Positions 1-13,450 are shown, counted from the first letter of the stretch. The stretch: DNA of 64,000 nucleotides from Epichloe hybrida (GCA_019022495.1 JAFEKR010000001.1:5890001-5954000), one strand, 5' to 3'. Program-made: numbers and translations. The notes: generated by a model not told the origin, from the letters alone.

Positions 1-1130
1 AGATAATAAATAATATATTACTCCCTAATTAGTCTAGCACTCTTATAAGCTATATATAAAATAAGCCCTTACTACTAGTATTCTAGAATATTATTTACCT
101 AAATCTAGAGAATTATACTCTTTATATTAAAGGTAATACCTTTTCTATATATAGTACACTAGGCTTTTATTTACTAACTCTTATCTTTATTATATACTAA
201 AGGATATTAAGGTAAAGATTACTATAAGTATATATATTATTAAACTTAAAGTCCTTAAAACTTTAGATATAAAAAAGAAAATACCTATACTATCTTAAAG
301 GTATTACTACCTTATTAGTTAGTAAAACTCCTTCCTTACTTAGGCTTAGTTTAATCTAGCTCTTATTTAGTTAGCCCTTAGGGCATCCCTTATTACTAAT
401 ACTACTATAATAAATATAACTAGTCTTAAAGTCACTCCTTTTATTAGTACTAGCCCTTTAGCTAGCTATAGTATAGCTTACTTTATATAGTAAGCTATAA
501 GTATTTTATTCTAATAAAACTAATAAGTTATTAGTAAACTAACTATAATATATAAAGAGATATATAAGTAGTTTACTACGCTTCTCTAAGCTTTAATACC
601 TTATTACTAGGATAAAATCTAGTAATATATTTAAATTACTAGGTTAAGTAATAAATCTCCTTTTTATTACTACTAGTAACTTTTATGCTTTCCTTTTATA
701 ATAAGTCTAACTTATAATTATATTCCTAAAGCCTTAGGAGCTAGCTATTCTCTAGCTAGAAATAATACTTTTTCTCTCCTTAGTTATTTTTCTCTTACTT
801 ACTACTTACTTACTAAGTCTCCTATTATACCCCCTTTATATATACTCCTTACACTAACCTTATTTAAACTATTTAAGTCCTAGGTTATACCTAAGCTAAA
901 TAAGGTAAATAACTTATTATACTATAACTATTACCTAGTAATAATAATAATATAGCTATAGTAATAGTAATATAACTCTAGATAAAGGTAATATGCCCTT
1001 ATTTATTTTCTCCTAGTAATTTAGGTAATAACTTAATAGATAATTATCCTTATTAAGTAGTAGTAGTAAAATATAGTGATTTAGTACCTTAGGTGCTTAT
1101 AGGAATCTTTATAAGTATATAAGTCTTTTA
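1..1130 (+). pseudogene. degenerate antisense reading frame in 3' region of G1
   Basis: On the plus strand, opposite to pol, a frame that includes codon 2-4 reads through with TAA/TAG codons at positions where the other copies have Gln or similar. It aligns residue by residue with the frame starting at 17463 in copy C and 42043 in copy B, including the blocks ALTTSIL, SPLASYSIA and EIYKQFTTL. Near position 1000 this copy and B differ from C by two bases, so the distal part is in another frame. The start lies outside the window. Function not recognised; the middle looks helical and Gln-rich. Confidence 0.6.
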
Positions 1131-1139
1131 AAATTAATT

Positions 1140-4100
1140 TAGTTTATTATTATATTATATATTTCCTTATTTTACCTTAAACTTATTAAGGGCCTATATT
1201 TATACTATATTCTCTAATAGTTCCTATATAAGCTATATATAACTTACTTACTTAATAAGTATATTATATCTTTTACCCTAGCCTAGGGTATTCTAAGCTA
1301 CTAGGATTTACTTAACTTAATATTTCTTAATAAGTTTATTATTACCTTTTATAAGGACTTATTCTAGTTCTAGATAAGAGTCCTAGAGCTTTTAACTAAG
1401 GAGAGGGTCCTTTATAGTATATTTAATAAAGTTTATATAAAATACTAGGTAAATACCTCTTAGGATATTAAGCTATACTATAAGTAATATTAAGACCTTT
1501 ATAACTATATACTTTACTATTACTTAATTAAGTTTTTATAAAAGGTAATTAGTTTTAATATTTTTAAGTAAAAGCTATACCTTATCTTTAACCTAAAACT
1601 ATTTTACTAGCTAATATAAAGTAAATATAGTGTCCTATTACCTTTATTATATATAAGCTATTATAGCTTATACTAGATAAGTACTCTCCTAGAGGTACTT
1701 AAAAAACTATATTACTTACCCCTTTAGTATTATTATAAAAGTAAATATATCTAGTAATGCCTAAACTAGCTCTAAGTTATAGCTATATAGTAGCTTATTT
1801 AGGCTAACTTCTATTATAGAAAATAGCCTATTATTAATTATAAGCTAGTAAGTAACTAGATATTCTAGCTAGTTAAACTATAAGAAAAAGACTATAATAT
1901 ATAGTATTACTTATATCTCTTAGTTTACTTACTTTATATTATTATTAGTTTATAGCTAGTATAATATAAAAAGTAACTAATTAATTCTAACTAAGGAGTA
2001 TAATATTATCTAAAACTTTCCTAACTAATCTAAACTATAATCTATAATAATTAATTAAGAAAACCCCCTAAACTACTACTAAACTATTTTAAACCTCTTT
2101 ATATATTCCTTAGCTCTTATAGAAGTTATAGCCTTAAGCTAAATAAATTTAAAGAGTTAATCTATAATAACTATTAGGTATTATAGCTTTTCTAGGGATA
2201 GTGCTAGTAAGTTTATTATAAAGTTAATAGAGATCTATAACTAAAACTAGTTAGAGATAAGTAAAGGCTTTAGTAAGCCCTAGTGTTATTAATAGCTCTT
2301 ATAATTACTATAATAGTAATAGTTATAAATAAACCTAGTAATATCTTATAATATCCTATTCTAGTAAAACTACTATTATAAGATTTAGAATATAGTATTA
2401 TAGCCTAGGTGCCTTACTACTAGTAAATTATAGTATTACTATATTAAGGTTATTATAAGAGACTCTTACACTAGGACTTAGGTATAGCCCTTAAACTAAA
2501 GCACTTTATAAGCACTTATAGAATAATTTACTACTTACTCTTTTATAAGTACCTTAATAGAAAACCTCTAGGCCCTTTTCTAAATAGCCCTTAATTAAAT
2601 ACTATATATAAGGTTAAAGATAATAGCCTAGTCCTATAAGGTCTAAAGGTATTTAGTAGTAAAGAGAACCTTACTAGCTAGTAGTAATACTATACTACTA
2701 TTATCTTACTATTTATCTAGTATTAATAAAAGCTATATAATAGTAATAGGTTATAGAATATATCCTATTCTAGAGGTTACCCCTTCCTAGTCTTACTCCC
2801 TTTAAGAAAGAGTATTAGGCTACTATACTTATATACTAAGTTTATACTAAAGGTAAAAATTAAATAGTATAAGTATATTTACTTATTAAGCTTACTACTC
2901 TAATATTAACTAAGGAGTTATAAAGTACTCTAGGTTCTTATAGTTTATATAGATTATAAATAGACTAAAAACACTCTATAGCTTAGCTAATTATACCTTA
3001 AGGTATAAGATAATAGCTAATAATTCCTTATTATAAATTATATAGTTTTTTTATAAGGTTATAAAGCTAGTAAAGTAATAGGTAACTAGGTATATAATAC
3101 TATCCTAGCCTTACTAGGAAAGGCATTCTCTAATAGCTATTCCTAAATAATTAGCTTTTACTACTATAGGGAGATCTAAGTCCTATTATACTAGTACTAG
3201 GTATATAATAAAGGTATCTTTTAGCTTATTAAAGGCATTATTCTCTTTAGGTCCTTATTAAAAAGGGATATTTCTCTTAGTTAATTATATTAGTAATGCT
3301 ACTAGTTCTAAAAAGTTAATAATAAAGTTATAGTAAAAGTTAGTAAACCCTAGAAAGCTATAGACCCCCTAAAGTTTTATTAGGGTTACTTACTCCCTAA
3401 TAGCTATAACCTTTACTAAGTCTTGATAAATAGAATAACTTACTATAATAATATATTCTAGGTATTAAACCTCCTTTACTATAAATATAGACTTATTAAG
3501 GTCTAAGTATAAACCTATAGCCCTTAAGTAGCCTAATATTAACTAGACCTTAGCTATATAGTCTTTCCTTAATTCCCCTAAGTAAACTAAGATATTATCT
3601 AAGTACACTATAATAAAGTCCCTTAATACATTTCCTAAGGACTTATTAATATTATATTAGAATATTACTAGTATACTAGCTAGGCTAAAGGGGTAAACTA
3701 GCTACTTAAATAGCCTAAACCTAGTTTAAAATACTATTAAGTGCTCCTAGCCCTTAGTAATCTATAGCTTATAAAACACTATATAAATATTTACCTTTAT
3801 AAACTAGTATACCTAGGATAAGAAATAGAGTATTTCCTTAATTAATAGGAGAGAATAGTAATCCTATGCTATTATCTTATTAAGAGCGTAGTAGTTTATA
3901 TAAAAACACTAACCCTTATTAGCCTTTTTAATAAGGAGAACTAGAGCTTTAGCTAATAATAAGCTAGTATAGATTTAACCCTTATCTATTAAGTCTATAA
4001 TCTAGTGTCTAACCTCTAGAAGCTAGTCCCTTAGTATATTATATAGCAGTCCCTAAGGAAGCGTTAGTTTAAACCTATTCTAATTCTTATATAAGTATAT

Positions 4101-5457
4101 ATAGTAATTAAGAGACCCTTAATAAGGAGGTAAGCTATTAGCTTTAGCCTTATTAAAAAGGTCTATAAAGTTAGCTAACTCCTTAGGTAATGTTAATATA
4201 TCTAGGCTATTAGGTTTTATCTTAAGCACTATAATCTATAGTACTATTATTATCTCCCTAAGGCTTATAGTAATAAATATCATAGAAGTGTCTTTCTTAT
4301 AATATACCTAGTACGCTTCTATAGTATATAAGGACTTAATAATCCTTTATACTAGAGTCTTTACCCTATATATAGAGGCTTTAAAGACATATAAGCCCTT
4401 TACTATTCTAATAACTAATTACTATTTTACTACATAAATAACTATATTATAATATTCTAGCCATAGTATCCTAAGTATAATATCTTATATAAGGCCTAGG
4501 ATAATATATAAATATACTAATAACTCCTAGCTATTAATGTTTATTCTAGTGCGTACTATATAGGTAATTAAGGAGGTATTTTCTTATACTCTCTTTTCTT
4601 TTATTTTTATTTTTACTATAGTCTAGATATATTTTCTCTTTAGTAAATATATAAGCTTTAGGCTAAACTATTTTACTACTAACTTACTTATAGCACTATA
4701 ATAATTATAACTATAATTAATCTAGATATTAATATAATAATATATATTAAAGAGTATAGGAATTAAGAATAGTAATTAGTCTATATATTATACTATATCT
4801 TACTTTAACTTTATATAGCTTAAATAGTTATCCTATATTATAGTATATAGTTAGCCTCCTTACCCTTATATAAGACTTTACTTAAGGGCTACTTATTTTT
4901 TATAAGGGGAATATTTACTTCCTTATCTATGCTTTCCTTATTTACTTTATATAAGTTAATACTAACCTATAGGTAATAGGGTAGGAGAAAGGTACACTCC
5001 TAAATATAGTAATTCTTAAATCTATATTATAAGTAATATCCCTCCTAATAGTGTTTAGCTAACTTTACTTCTAATACCTATTTAGCCTATTATATGTTTA
5101 TAGTAAGCTTTAGACCTTTCTTCTTCTTAACTAGCCTATTTTATTTTCCTAATTAAGTCCTTACTATATATACCCTAGTTATTAGCGTATTACCCTTATA
5201 GTTAGTCTAAGGTATAGGTTTAGCTAGCTATAGTTTACATTAGGACTAGTACTTATCCTCTATAGTAAGAGCCTTAATATTAACTATAATCTTATAATAC
5301 TATATAATAGCTATATACTATATGCTTTAGCTAATACCCTAGCTTATACTAATTTCTCTTAAATACTTATTAAGTATTTATTAAAGCTTTACTAGCTTTA
5401 TATTATTCCCCTAATAATCCCCTCTTACTAATAAGAGCTTCTCTATAAAGTAAATAA
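1140..5457 (-). pseudogene. gag-pol remnant of chromovirus G1
   Basis: Conceptual minus-strand translation, ignoring RIP stops, gives reverse transcriptase with the YLDD box (read as YLDN) at about 3580-3625, then towards lower coordinates the integrase C-terminal GDKVWL-type module (about 1380-1600) and a chromodomain (about 1200-1330). Protease and gag sequence lies between about 4300 and 5457 and continues beyond the G2 insertion. Many Trp and Gln codons have become TAG/TAA and the second catalytic Asp of the RT box reads Asn, so the protein is dead. Domain order chromodomain-IN-RT from left to right fixes the minus orientation. Confidence 0.8.
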
Positions 5458-5462
5458 AGAAC

Positions 5463-5665
5463 TGTGAGAACAATGGTAGCTAGGCAAGAGGTATAGGGGG
5501 CTCTAGTATATTGACTAAAGCTTGCTAGGTCTAAGTGTGTTATACGTGTAAGTCACTAGCTTATAGCTAGCGGCTTGCTAGTATTATGTAAACCTAGCCC
5601 TAGGATATAGCCTGCCTACAGGGTGCACTAGTGATTACAGGTGTTATTATAAGTGAGGCCTTATA
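5463..5665 (-). repeat. 3' LTR of G2
   Basis: The 203-bp LTR begins TGTGAGAACAATGG and ends with a RIP-altered form of GGGCCTCACA (read as aggccttata). It pairs with 11998-12200. Confidence 0.92.
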
Positions 5666-5767
5666 ATTACCTCCTTACTTATAGCTAGGCTCCTAAATAG
5701 CTTGCTAGCTATTACATAGCTATTTACTACCTAGCTACTATATTAAAATAATAATAAATAATAAGTA

Positions 5768-6856
5768 ATGCTTAAGTATAAATTCACTAGTAACTCCCTA
5801 TTATATTATATACTTTTCTCTTCTATAACACTAGATAAGTTTTCTATAAATTATTATTATACCTTTAGATACCTTTACTTTACCCTTACTTATTACTATA
5901 TTTTAATTATAGAAGCTAAATATATTCCCTTAAAGGAATATTCCTATATACACTATTTGCATACTAGGTGCGTAGACTTTAAGAAAAACCCTTTATCTAA
6001 GCCTAAACTACTAAAGATTAACTATTAATTCCCTATTAAATTATTTACTATTACTATTATAATAGTAAAGCGTTCAAATGCTATATTTAGTGTTATAAAT
6101 GTAGTAATACCTATAATACTATAAGTATACCGCTATTTACTAGTCTTTTAGTCCCTTATTCCTAATATCTTTATATAGGTAATAGCTACTATAAAAGGTA
6201 ACTTTCTAGACCTTTTAGTCCTTTTAGACTAGGCGTAAACCCTTATAAATGCCCTTAGTAATACTATTAAGGAGAACCCTAAGGACTTTATATTCTCTAA
6301 GGTAACTTACTTTAGTATTACTAAGTCTTACTTAGCCTTAATACTAGGTTTTAACTACGCTAATATAGCACACTATATTATATTTAGCCTTATAGGGGCT
6401 ATAAAGGTTTACTAGGTTTATCTTTTCCTTACTTATATACTAGTGCTTTACTTATATTTTAGGGTAAGAGGCATTAATTTTATATAATTAGTATATTATA
6501 TCTTAGTAATAACTTTCTATTATAATATAGCTAGCGCCTATCCTAGGAGTAGTAAGTATTCTATTTCTTTTTACTATTAATTTACTAACCCTTTTATAGT
6601 AAAACTATTATAAACTTTTCTATATCTAGAAGATAAAGATAACTTTATATTTATAGTCTTATAACCTAGGTTTTATGCCCTAGGGCATAGTAAAGCATTG
6701 CTTTTTCTAGGTAATAAGGGGCCTTATTAGGGAGAATAAGAAGGTAGGTAAATACCTTCTTTATAGGGGTATAGTATATTCCTATATAAGGGCTATTATA
6801 GAGGGGTTTCCCTTAACTCTCCTTACTTTATAAGCGTGTTTTCTTTTGTTTTTTAG
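5768..6856 (+). pseudogene. antisense degenerate ORF between pol and 3' LTR of G2
   Basis: From ATG 5768 a single plus-strand frame runs 362 codons to the TAG at 6854. The first 86 codons are fully open; roughly fifteen later TAA/TAG codons interrupt the frame and no frameshift is needed to connect the two ends. The translation is rich in aromatic and aliphatic residues with a Lys-rich patch around residues 75-85 (KKNPLSKPKLLK). It converges on the chromodomain-containing end of G2 pol (about 6930-7130). The ATG lies about 100 bp inside the element from the 3' LTR, which could supply an antisense promoter. No family was recognised. Only one copy of G2 is in the window, so frame conservation cannot be tested here. 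Confidence 0.5.
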
Positions 6857-6929
6857 TAAGTAATCTAAGGTTTTTATTCTAGAGTGTAATAGTAGCTAAT
6901 AAGGCTATGCTTTTTCTATAAGAATATTA

Positions 6930-9900
6930 TATCTTTTTACCTATAACTTACTTATATCTTACTACTTTTCTTACTAGACTTATTTTAGTAAAATACCTAA
7001 ATTACATATTAAGCGCCTTCTATATCCTTTACTATAACCTATTAGTTATATTTACTTAGCTAGCCCTTTTATTTCACTAGGTATTTATTACCTTCTTAGG
7101 TCTTTCTATAGTCCTTAATCTCCTTAACTTTATACTTATTATCTTTATTCTTTAAGTCTAGCATTAGTATTTCCTTATCTCTAGTGTCTTTATAGTAATT
7201 CTAGAGCTCTAATAGGCTAATATAGAATATATTATATAGCTAACTATATTTTTTAGGTAATATAAGTCTATATACTTATTTTCCTATAGTATTAAGTACT
7301 TAAAATAGTCTAATAAATCTAGGGGTTAGCTTTTATTTTATATTCTTAAGCCTAATATTCTTTACTAATAGTAGTACTAGGTTACCTCTTTTTAGTATTA
7401 ATAGCTAGTAATGCTAGTTATATTACTTTACTTAGGTCTTAGTAGCTTTTACTTAGTTTTACTTTAGTTACTCTCTAACTTTATATAGCTTTATAATATA
7501 TATATAGGCTTTTAGCACCTCCCTTTCTTTAGTCTTATCCCTAAGAGCTAGGTAAAACTTAGGTAAATAGCCTATAAGGGAGTAATTAAAAAAGTAGCCT
7601 ATAGTCTTATTTACTACGTTATTATAAGTAAATTAGGCTATTAGGAGTAACTTAGGCTATATCTATTAGTTATTAGCTATAAAGTATTAGAGGTAATGCT
7701 TAAGTACTTAGTTTATTCTCTTTATTTACCTATTAGTTTAGGGGTAAAATACTATAAAAAGCCTTTGCTTTACGTATAGTAAGTAATATAAGTCTAACTA
7801 GAATTAGCTTATAAAGACTAATCCCCTATTAGATATAATGCCCTCTAGCGCCCTAAACCTTAGTTTAATCTCCTTATAGAAAAGCTTTACTAGTTTAGCT
7901 ATATTAATTATTATAGTTATAAGTAAGAAGATAAAGTACTTAGTAAATTAGTCTATAATCACTAGGATTATATTAGTCTCTTATTTACCTACTTAGGTAA
8001 CTAGTAATCCTATAATAAAATCTATTAAGATTTCTGCCTATAGTTACTATAATATTAGTAAGGATTTAAGGCTTCTATATAGGTAATACTTTCTAGCCAC
8101 TACTTACTAGTAAACCCTATAGCTTATAATATAGTTAGATACTAACTTACTTATGCCTAGCTACTAGAAGTAATGCTTTAATAGCTTAAGAGTGTGTTTA
8201 GTCCTAAAGTAACCTACTAGTAAATTATTATAGTATAGCTATAGAAGCTCCTATTATAAGATAAGCTCCTAGGGAATAACTACTTAGTCTTAGTATATTA
8301 GGAGGCCCCTTATACTATATAACTATAGACTAGCTTTTCCCTTACCTCTTACTAGGGAATTATTAATCTTACTATTTTACTTTTATAAATCTAGATCTTA
8401 ATCCTATGCTTTCTATAGTAATTATACTAATAGTTTATTTAGCCTAGATTAGTAAGGATTTAGTAGCTTAATAATCTCCTATATCTCTTATACTATGCTA
8501 ATATCTTAGACACACATTACTTTCTCCTAGAAATCACCCTTATTTAGCTAATCTTTTACTAGATTTATAGTAGCTAACTAGCCTCTTAACTAGGCTACTC
8601 TAGCCTCTAGAGCTCTCTCTATAGTAGCTAGGGTATTTTCCTCCCCTAAAGGTATCTTACTAAGCCTCTTTACTAAGACTAGGGTATTTTCCTCCCTTAA
8701 AGGCATCTTACTATATTTTCTTTAATATATTAAGACTAAGGCATTTTCCTCCCTTAAAGGCGTCTTACTATATTTTCTCTTATATATTAGTATCTTTTCT
8801 TTTATTAGTTCTTTAGTAGCTACTATTTTCTTTTAAAGCTTTAGTAAAAGTAACTTATTTATTAAGGGTTTGCCTTTATAATTAAACTATCTTAATAGTA
8901 TATTTACTAGGTTACTTTTCCTAGGTCTATGCCTAATTATAAAGTAAAAGGGGTAGAGGAATATACACTATCTAGCCTATCTCCTATTTAGCTTTTATTA
9001 TTTTATAAAAGTCTATAAGTTATAGTAATCTAATAGGACCTTTACTAGGGTTACTATGCCTTTAATATAGTGTTACTAGTGTTTAAATAACTTTACTATA
9101 GTAAGTAGCTCCTAATTTACTATACTATAATTATATTTAGTGTCTATAAACTTCCTTAACTAAAATACTATAGGATATTATTAGCCCTTATTATCTTACT
9201 AAGATAAGATTCTTACTATTATAAAGACTAAAGTATTTATCTTAATACACACTAGCTAACTTAGGTTATAATAATAGAGAAAAGGTACTTATTAAAAGGC
9301 GTCTTTTAGCTAGTTAAACGCTAGCTATTCTCTTCCCCTAAATATAAACTTCCTAGTCTAAATACTATTTTAACTACCTTTTATTAGCATATATAAGGGT
9401 ACTATAATCCTAGAGTATTAGTAAATAAACCTTTAGTAAAAGTTATAGAATCCTAGGAAAGACTATATATCTTTAAAGCTTATAGGCTCCTTCTAGTCTT
9501 AGATTATATTTACTCTATATATATCTATTAAAATACTATTAACTAATAAAATAAACCCTAGGAATTTTACTAATTCCTAGTAAAATAAACACTTTAAGGG
9601 TTTTATATATAATTTTACTAATCTTATATATTCTAAAACTTTCTTAATATATATAGTGTGCTTCTCTTATGTTTTTAAGAAAATAAGGATATTATCTAAA
9701 TACACTATATAAATAGTGTTTACTAGCCTATAAAGCGCTTTATAAATATAGCTCTAAAAAGTAGCTAGTGCGTTAGTTAGCCTAAAGGGCATTATAAGTT
9801 ATTTATAGTATTTATAATAGGTATAAAACATAGTCTTTTACTTATTACTCTCTTTAATATAGATTTAATAGTAAGTATCCTTAATATTAATCTTTAAGAA

Positions 9901-11990
9901 GTAGTAAGCTTCTTAGCACTAGTCTAGGATCTTTAAAATTAGGGGGAGAGTATAGTAATTCTTTTATATTACTTTATTAAGTCCCTAATAATTTATATAT
10001 AGTTAAAGCATTTTATCTTTCTTTAGTATAAATAGAATAAGCATGCTTATAGGGCTCTTAGAGGGTTTTATCTAGCCTTTTTATAAGTTTTTATTAATAT
10101 ATTTATAAAGCTTCTTTAACTTACTTTAGAAGAGAGGGTAAATTAGTTTATATAGGGGCGTGGCCCTAGGTATTAAGTTAATTATATAATTAGTCTTCTT
10201 TCTTAATAGTAAATTACTTACCTTATTTACTATAAATATATCTTTAAACTTATATAATTCCTTAGGGATATCTTTAATAGTTTTATATACTTTTACCTTC
10301 TTATTATCTTTAAGGGTAATAAACTTATCTTCTATAACTCCTATAATAGCATATATAATAGCCTTATTATATATTATCTTTATAAACTTATAAGGAGTTA
10401 TAAGTAAAAAGGCTATTTTCTTTTTCTTAAACTATTACTCTTATAAGTATAAATAAAGATATATATATTCTTTAGTAAGTGTATATATCCTAATTAAGAT
10501 AAGGCTTCCCCTTACTCTTAGGTCTTTATTTATAGCTATATATAGTAACTTAAAGTCCTTTTCTTTCTCTCTTAAGTCTTTAATAGTAATAGGTACCTTA
10601 TAGATACTATATTAAGGGACTATAAGAGCCCTTATTACCTAGAGAATAAGTACTATAGCCTTAGCCTAATTAAGCTTATAGTTTCTTATGAATTTAATAC
10701 TAATAATATTAAGCTTAGCGTAGCTATCTAAATCCGCTACTATTTTAATGTCTTTATGCCTATAAATAGTAACTAATATATAAAATTAACGCCTAATTAG
10801 TACCTTAGTATTTAAGGTAAAGGTAAGGGCTTTTACTTTTACCTTAGGAAGTTTCCCTATTTATCTTAGGGGTCTTTCCTTAGCTTATTATATTTATTTA
10901 TAAGGTAGTCTAGGCTATTATAGTTATAATATTATCTCTTATCCCTAATTTTGCTATTATTTAGGTATATAGCTAGGCTCTTTTCCTAGTCTTTATTCCT
11001 TTAATCTTTATATAGCCTATAACCTTAGGGTAAGTTATTTTTATAATATTAGGGATTCTTATATAATCCCTTATCTCCTAAATATTTAGGCTTTTACTTA
11101 CTCTTTAGCATAGCTTCCTAAAATCACTAGGTAAGTTATATAACCTTCTCTTATGTTTTCCTAGTAATAGAGGTATGTAAGTTAATATAGTCCTATAGCT
11201 TAGGGAGTAACTTTATAAAGAATATAAGGGTATAGGACTTTTTAGGGGCTCTTTCTAGGTATATCTCTAGTAAATCTAGGAAAATACTAAATTTAATAGG
11301 GCTCTAGCCCTTATATTACTTTACGTTCTTAAGCTATATAGCTATTTAGGTATTATAGTTTATAGAGTCCCTAAGTAGTGTAAGCATCTAGGTCTAGAAT
11401 TTATCCTAATTATCCTTAAGATTATCCTAGCTATTAGCCTGTTATTTATTAAGGTATCTATCCTATCTTACCCTATAGTTAGTATATATATAGTTAAGTG
11501 TAAAGAGGATCTTTTAGTAATTGCATTAGTATTTCTTCTTTGCCTTATTAAAGGTATAGTTTAGGTTATTTATCTATATCTTATACCTCTAGGGGTTTAT
11601 AGAGTATTAAAGCTTAGTAATATTCTTAACTCTAATCTCTTAGCTACTATTACTTAAGGAAGGGCTAGCTCTTTACTTACTTTTCCCTTATACTTCCCTT
11701 AAGTTACCCCTAATAAAGTTAATAAGTTCTTATTCTTATTCTTATAATCTTTAGAGTTTTTCTAGCTAAGTAATTTACTCTAGTGTTACTATAGCTTTAC
11801 TATAAGGGGTAAAGGGTCTTATTATAAGCGTGGTTTTATTAGTATATAGTATATCTTTACCTATAGTATTACCCTTATTTATTTAGGTATAACTCTTATC
11901 TATTAAGGTTAGGTTATTATCTAATATTACTCTAGTAAATTAGGTAGTTCTCCCCCCTATATTACTCTTAGGTAGCTAGTAAGAGAAGCT
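6930..11990 (-). pseudogene. gag-pol remnant of chromovirus G2
   Basis: Conceptual minus-strand translation shows gag (about 10900-11950), reverse transcriptase with a YLDD box read as YLDN (about 9676-9717), an integrase C-terminal module (about 7200-7400, LLVKNIRLK followed by VSLLE-like sequence) and a terminal chromodomain (about 6990-7130, KYLVKWKGW-like). These are the hallmarks of chromoviruses, whose chromodomain targets integration to heterochromatin marks. RIP stop codons are spread throughout, so nothing is functional. Domain limits are approximate because frames were followed by eye. Confidence 0.78.
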
Positions 11991-11997
11991 TTAGAAT

Positions 11998-12200
11998 TAT
12001 AAGAATAATAGTAGCTAGGCAAGAGGTATAAGGGGCTCTAGTATATTAACTAAAGCTTACTAGGTCTAAGTGTGTTATGCATATAAGTCACTAGCTTATA
12101 GCTAGCGGCTTGCTAGTGTCACGTGGACCTAGCCCTAGGACATGGCCTGCCCGCAGGGTGCACTGGTGATTACAGGTGTTGTTATGAGTGGGGCCTCACA
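11998..12200 (-). repeat. 5' LTR of G2
   Basis: This 203-bp partner of 5463-5665 has a left half that is RIP-mutated and a right half that keeps GC-rich ancestral sequence up to GGGCCTCACA. On the element strand the sequence just after this LTR begins ATTCTAAAGCTT; a 9-nt stretch of the LTR (AAGCTTTAG) is complementary to it, a weak hint of self-priming. Confidence 0.9.
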
Positions 12201-12205
12201 AGAAC

Positions 12206-12992
12206 ATAGAAAATAGCTCCCCTAGGCCTTGTTTTATCTAGTTAAGCTTTATAAAGGCTATCTCCTATTTATATAAATTAAAGAATATAGACCTAAGGTA
12301 TTCTAGGAATTTAGCTAGGTTAAAATTATAAATACTACCCTATTTAAAGAAAGTAGCTACTTTATTAAGCGGAAAACAACACCCCAAAAGACACGATGCT
12401 AGCCCACGGTCATAGGTAGCAGTAACGTCTACTCACGTTAAAAGGGTTAATTAACTTAATAGCAGCGATTATAATAATAGCTAAATTAGTCTCTATAGAT
12501 AAAGATAATTTAGATTAAATAGTCTATTAGATTAGAAGTGACTTTTTAGTTAAGTTAGGGAAATAATCTTATTAATTTATCTTATTAAGGTAAACATAAT
12601 AGTAGCTATAGTAGCGCTAGGCATTTAAGTTAAAAATCTAAAGTTAGGCGTGCATAAAGAACCTCAAAAGAATCTAGCTATAGGTAATCTCTTTATAGAT
12701 TAAATAGTCCCTTTGCCTAGATAACTAATATCATTATCTCTTGTTATGTTATTTATCCCTACGATCCCCTATATCCCTTGTGCTTATCATCGCGAGTACG
12801 CGCGTTTATGGGCGCGCGTATCACGGCACACACTACCTAGGACTAGACTTTAAAGGATAGGTTCTAGTAAATAAATATTTACCTATTTTTATTAGTTTTA
12901 ATAAAGTCCTTATTTACCTATAGCTTATGTTTTATTAGGAACCTTTATATAGTAAATAAGGCCTTATTACTATTATATAGGTTACCTATAGG
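12206..12992 (-). mobile_element. chromovirus G1, continuation (gag side), interrupted by H
   Basis: 12206-12360 and 12832-12992 match copy C at about 23040-23345, so this is G1 resuming after G2. G1 ends at 12992, at the sequence acctatagg, where copy C still has about 370 bp to go before its 5' LTR. The missing portion is not elsewhere in the window. Confidence 0.85.
12361..12831. mobile_element. unclassified 471-bp insertion H
   Basis: This block interrupts G1: removing it rejoins sequence identical in layout to copy C (aaagtaactacctagg). The flanks are gctac and actac, a plausible 5-bp duplication if one copy lost a G to RIP. It is less AT-rich than its surroundings, especially at both ends (ccccaaaagacacgatgc near the left, cgcgcgtatcacggcaca at the right). 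The reverse complement of 59140-59420 is a related copy. No terminal inverted repeat and no reading frame were found; a solo LTR or a non-autonomous element is possible. Confidence 0.6.
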
Positions 12993-13450
12993 CAGAGTAT
13001 TGCACTAAAACGTGTAGTGTAGTGTAGTATTTATAGTGTAGTGTAGTAATTACACTATAAATTACACTACACTATAAACTACACTAACTATAAGGAAAAA
13101 AAAACTACACTACACTAACTACAAAAAAAAAAAAACTATAATAGATTACACTATAAATTTTTTTTCCTAAACTACACTAACTACAAACACTATAAATATA
13201 GTATTAGACTTTTTATTAGTTATTAGTATTTATAAGGTTAAAAGAAAGCTAGTTATATAAAAGCTTTTATTATTACTTATTTTATTAAATTAGTTATAGA
13301 ATTTATAATATTATATTATTTTTATAATTTTATTATAACTAAGTAAGGTTATATATAATATTATACTTTTTTAATAATACTATTTAACTTAATAATTTAT
13401 TTCCCTAATATAACTTAAAGAAAAACCTTCTTATTATATTATTTACTATT

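Larger units (their letters stand above)
1..5457 (-). mobile_element. Ty3/gypsy chromovirus G1, internal part, left end outside window
   Basis: This is the internal region of a gypsy element whose coding strand is minus. It matches chromoviruses C (from about 17570) and B (from about 42140) almost end to end, so all three are one family. Its 3' LTR lies left of the window. It continues after the G2 insertion (12206-12360) and after element H (12832-12992), then stops abruptly at foldback element F1, so the 5' LTR and most of gag are missing. Heavy RIP-type decay leaves no open frame longer than a few dozen codons on the pol strand. Confidence 0.9.
5463..12200 (-). mobile_element. Ty3/gypsy chromovirus G2, complete with LTRs
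   Basis: A 6738-bp element with 203-bp LTRs is inserted in G1 and flanked by the 5-bp duplication agaac (5458-5462 and 12201-12205). Removing it restores the G1 sequence as seen in copy C near 23035. The outer end of the right LTR (about 12100-12200) is nearly free of RIP changes and shows the ancestral sequence, while the left LTR is strongly mutated. Coding strand is minus: a purine-rich tract (complement of 5666-5685) precedes the left LTR, which is therefore the 3' LTR. It is a different family from G1/B/C. Confidence 0.93.

Noticed and set aside
5768..6856. Absence of TGA stops as proof that the antisense frame was coding
   Set aside because: RIP removes TGA in all frames by turning it into TAA, so this is not discriminating; only frame continuity and stop density were used.
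1..12992. Mitochondrial or bacterial origin of the AT-rich DNA
   Set aside because: The AT richness comes from transitions in nuclear LTR elements with target duplications, and the adjacent gene is nuclear with spliceosomal introns.
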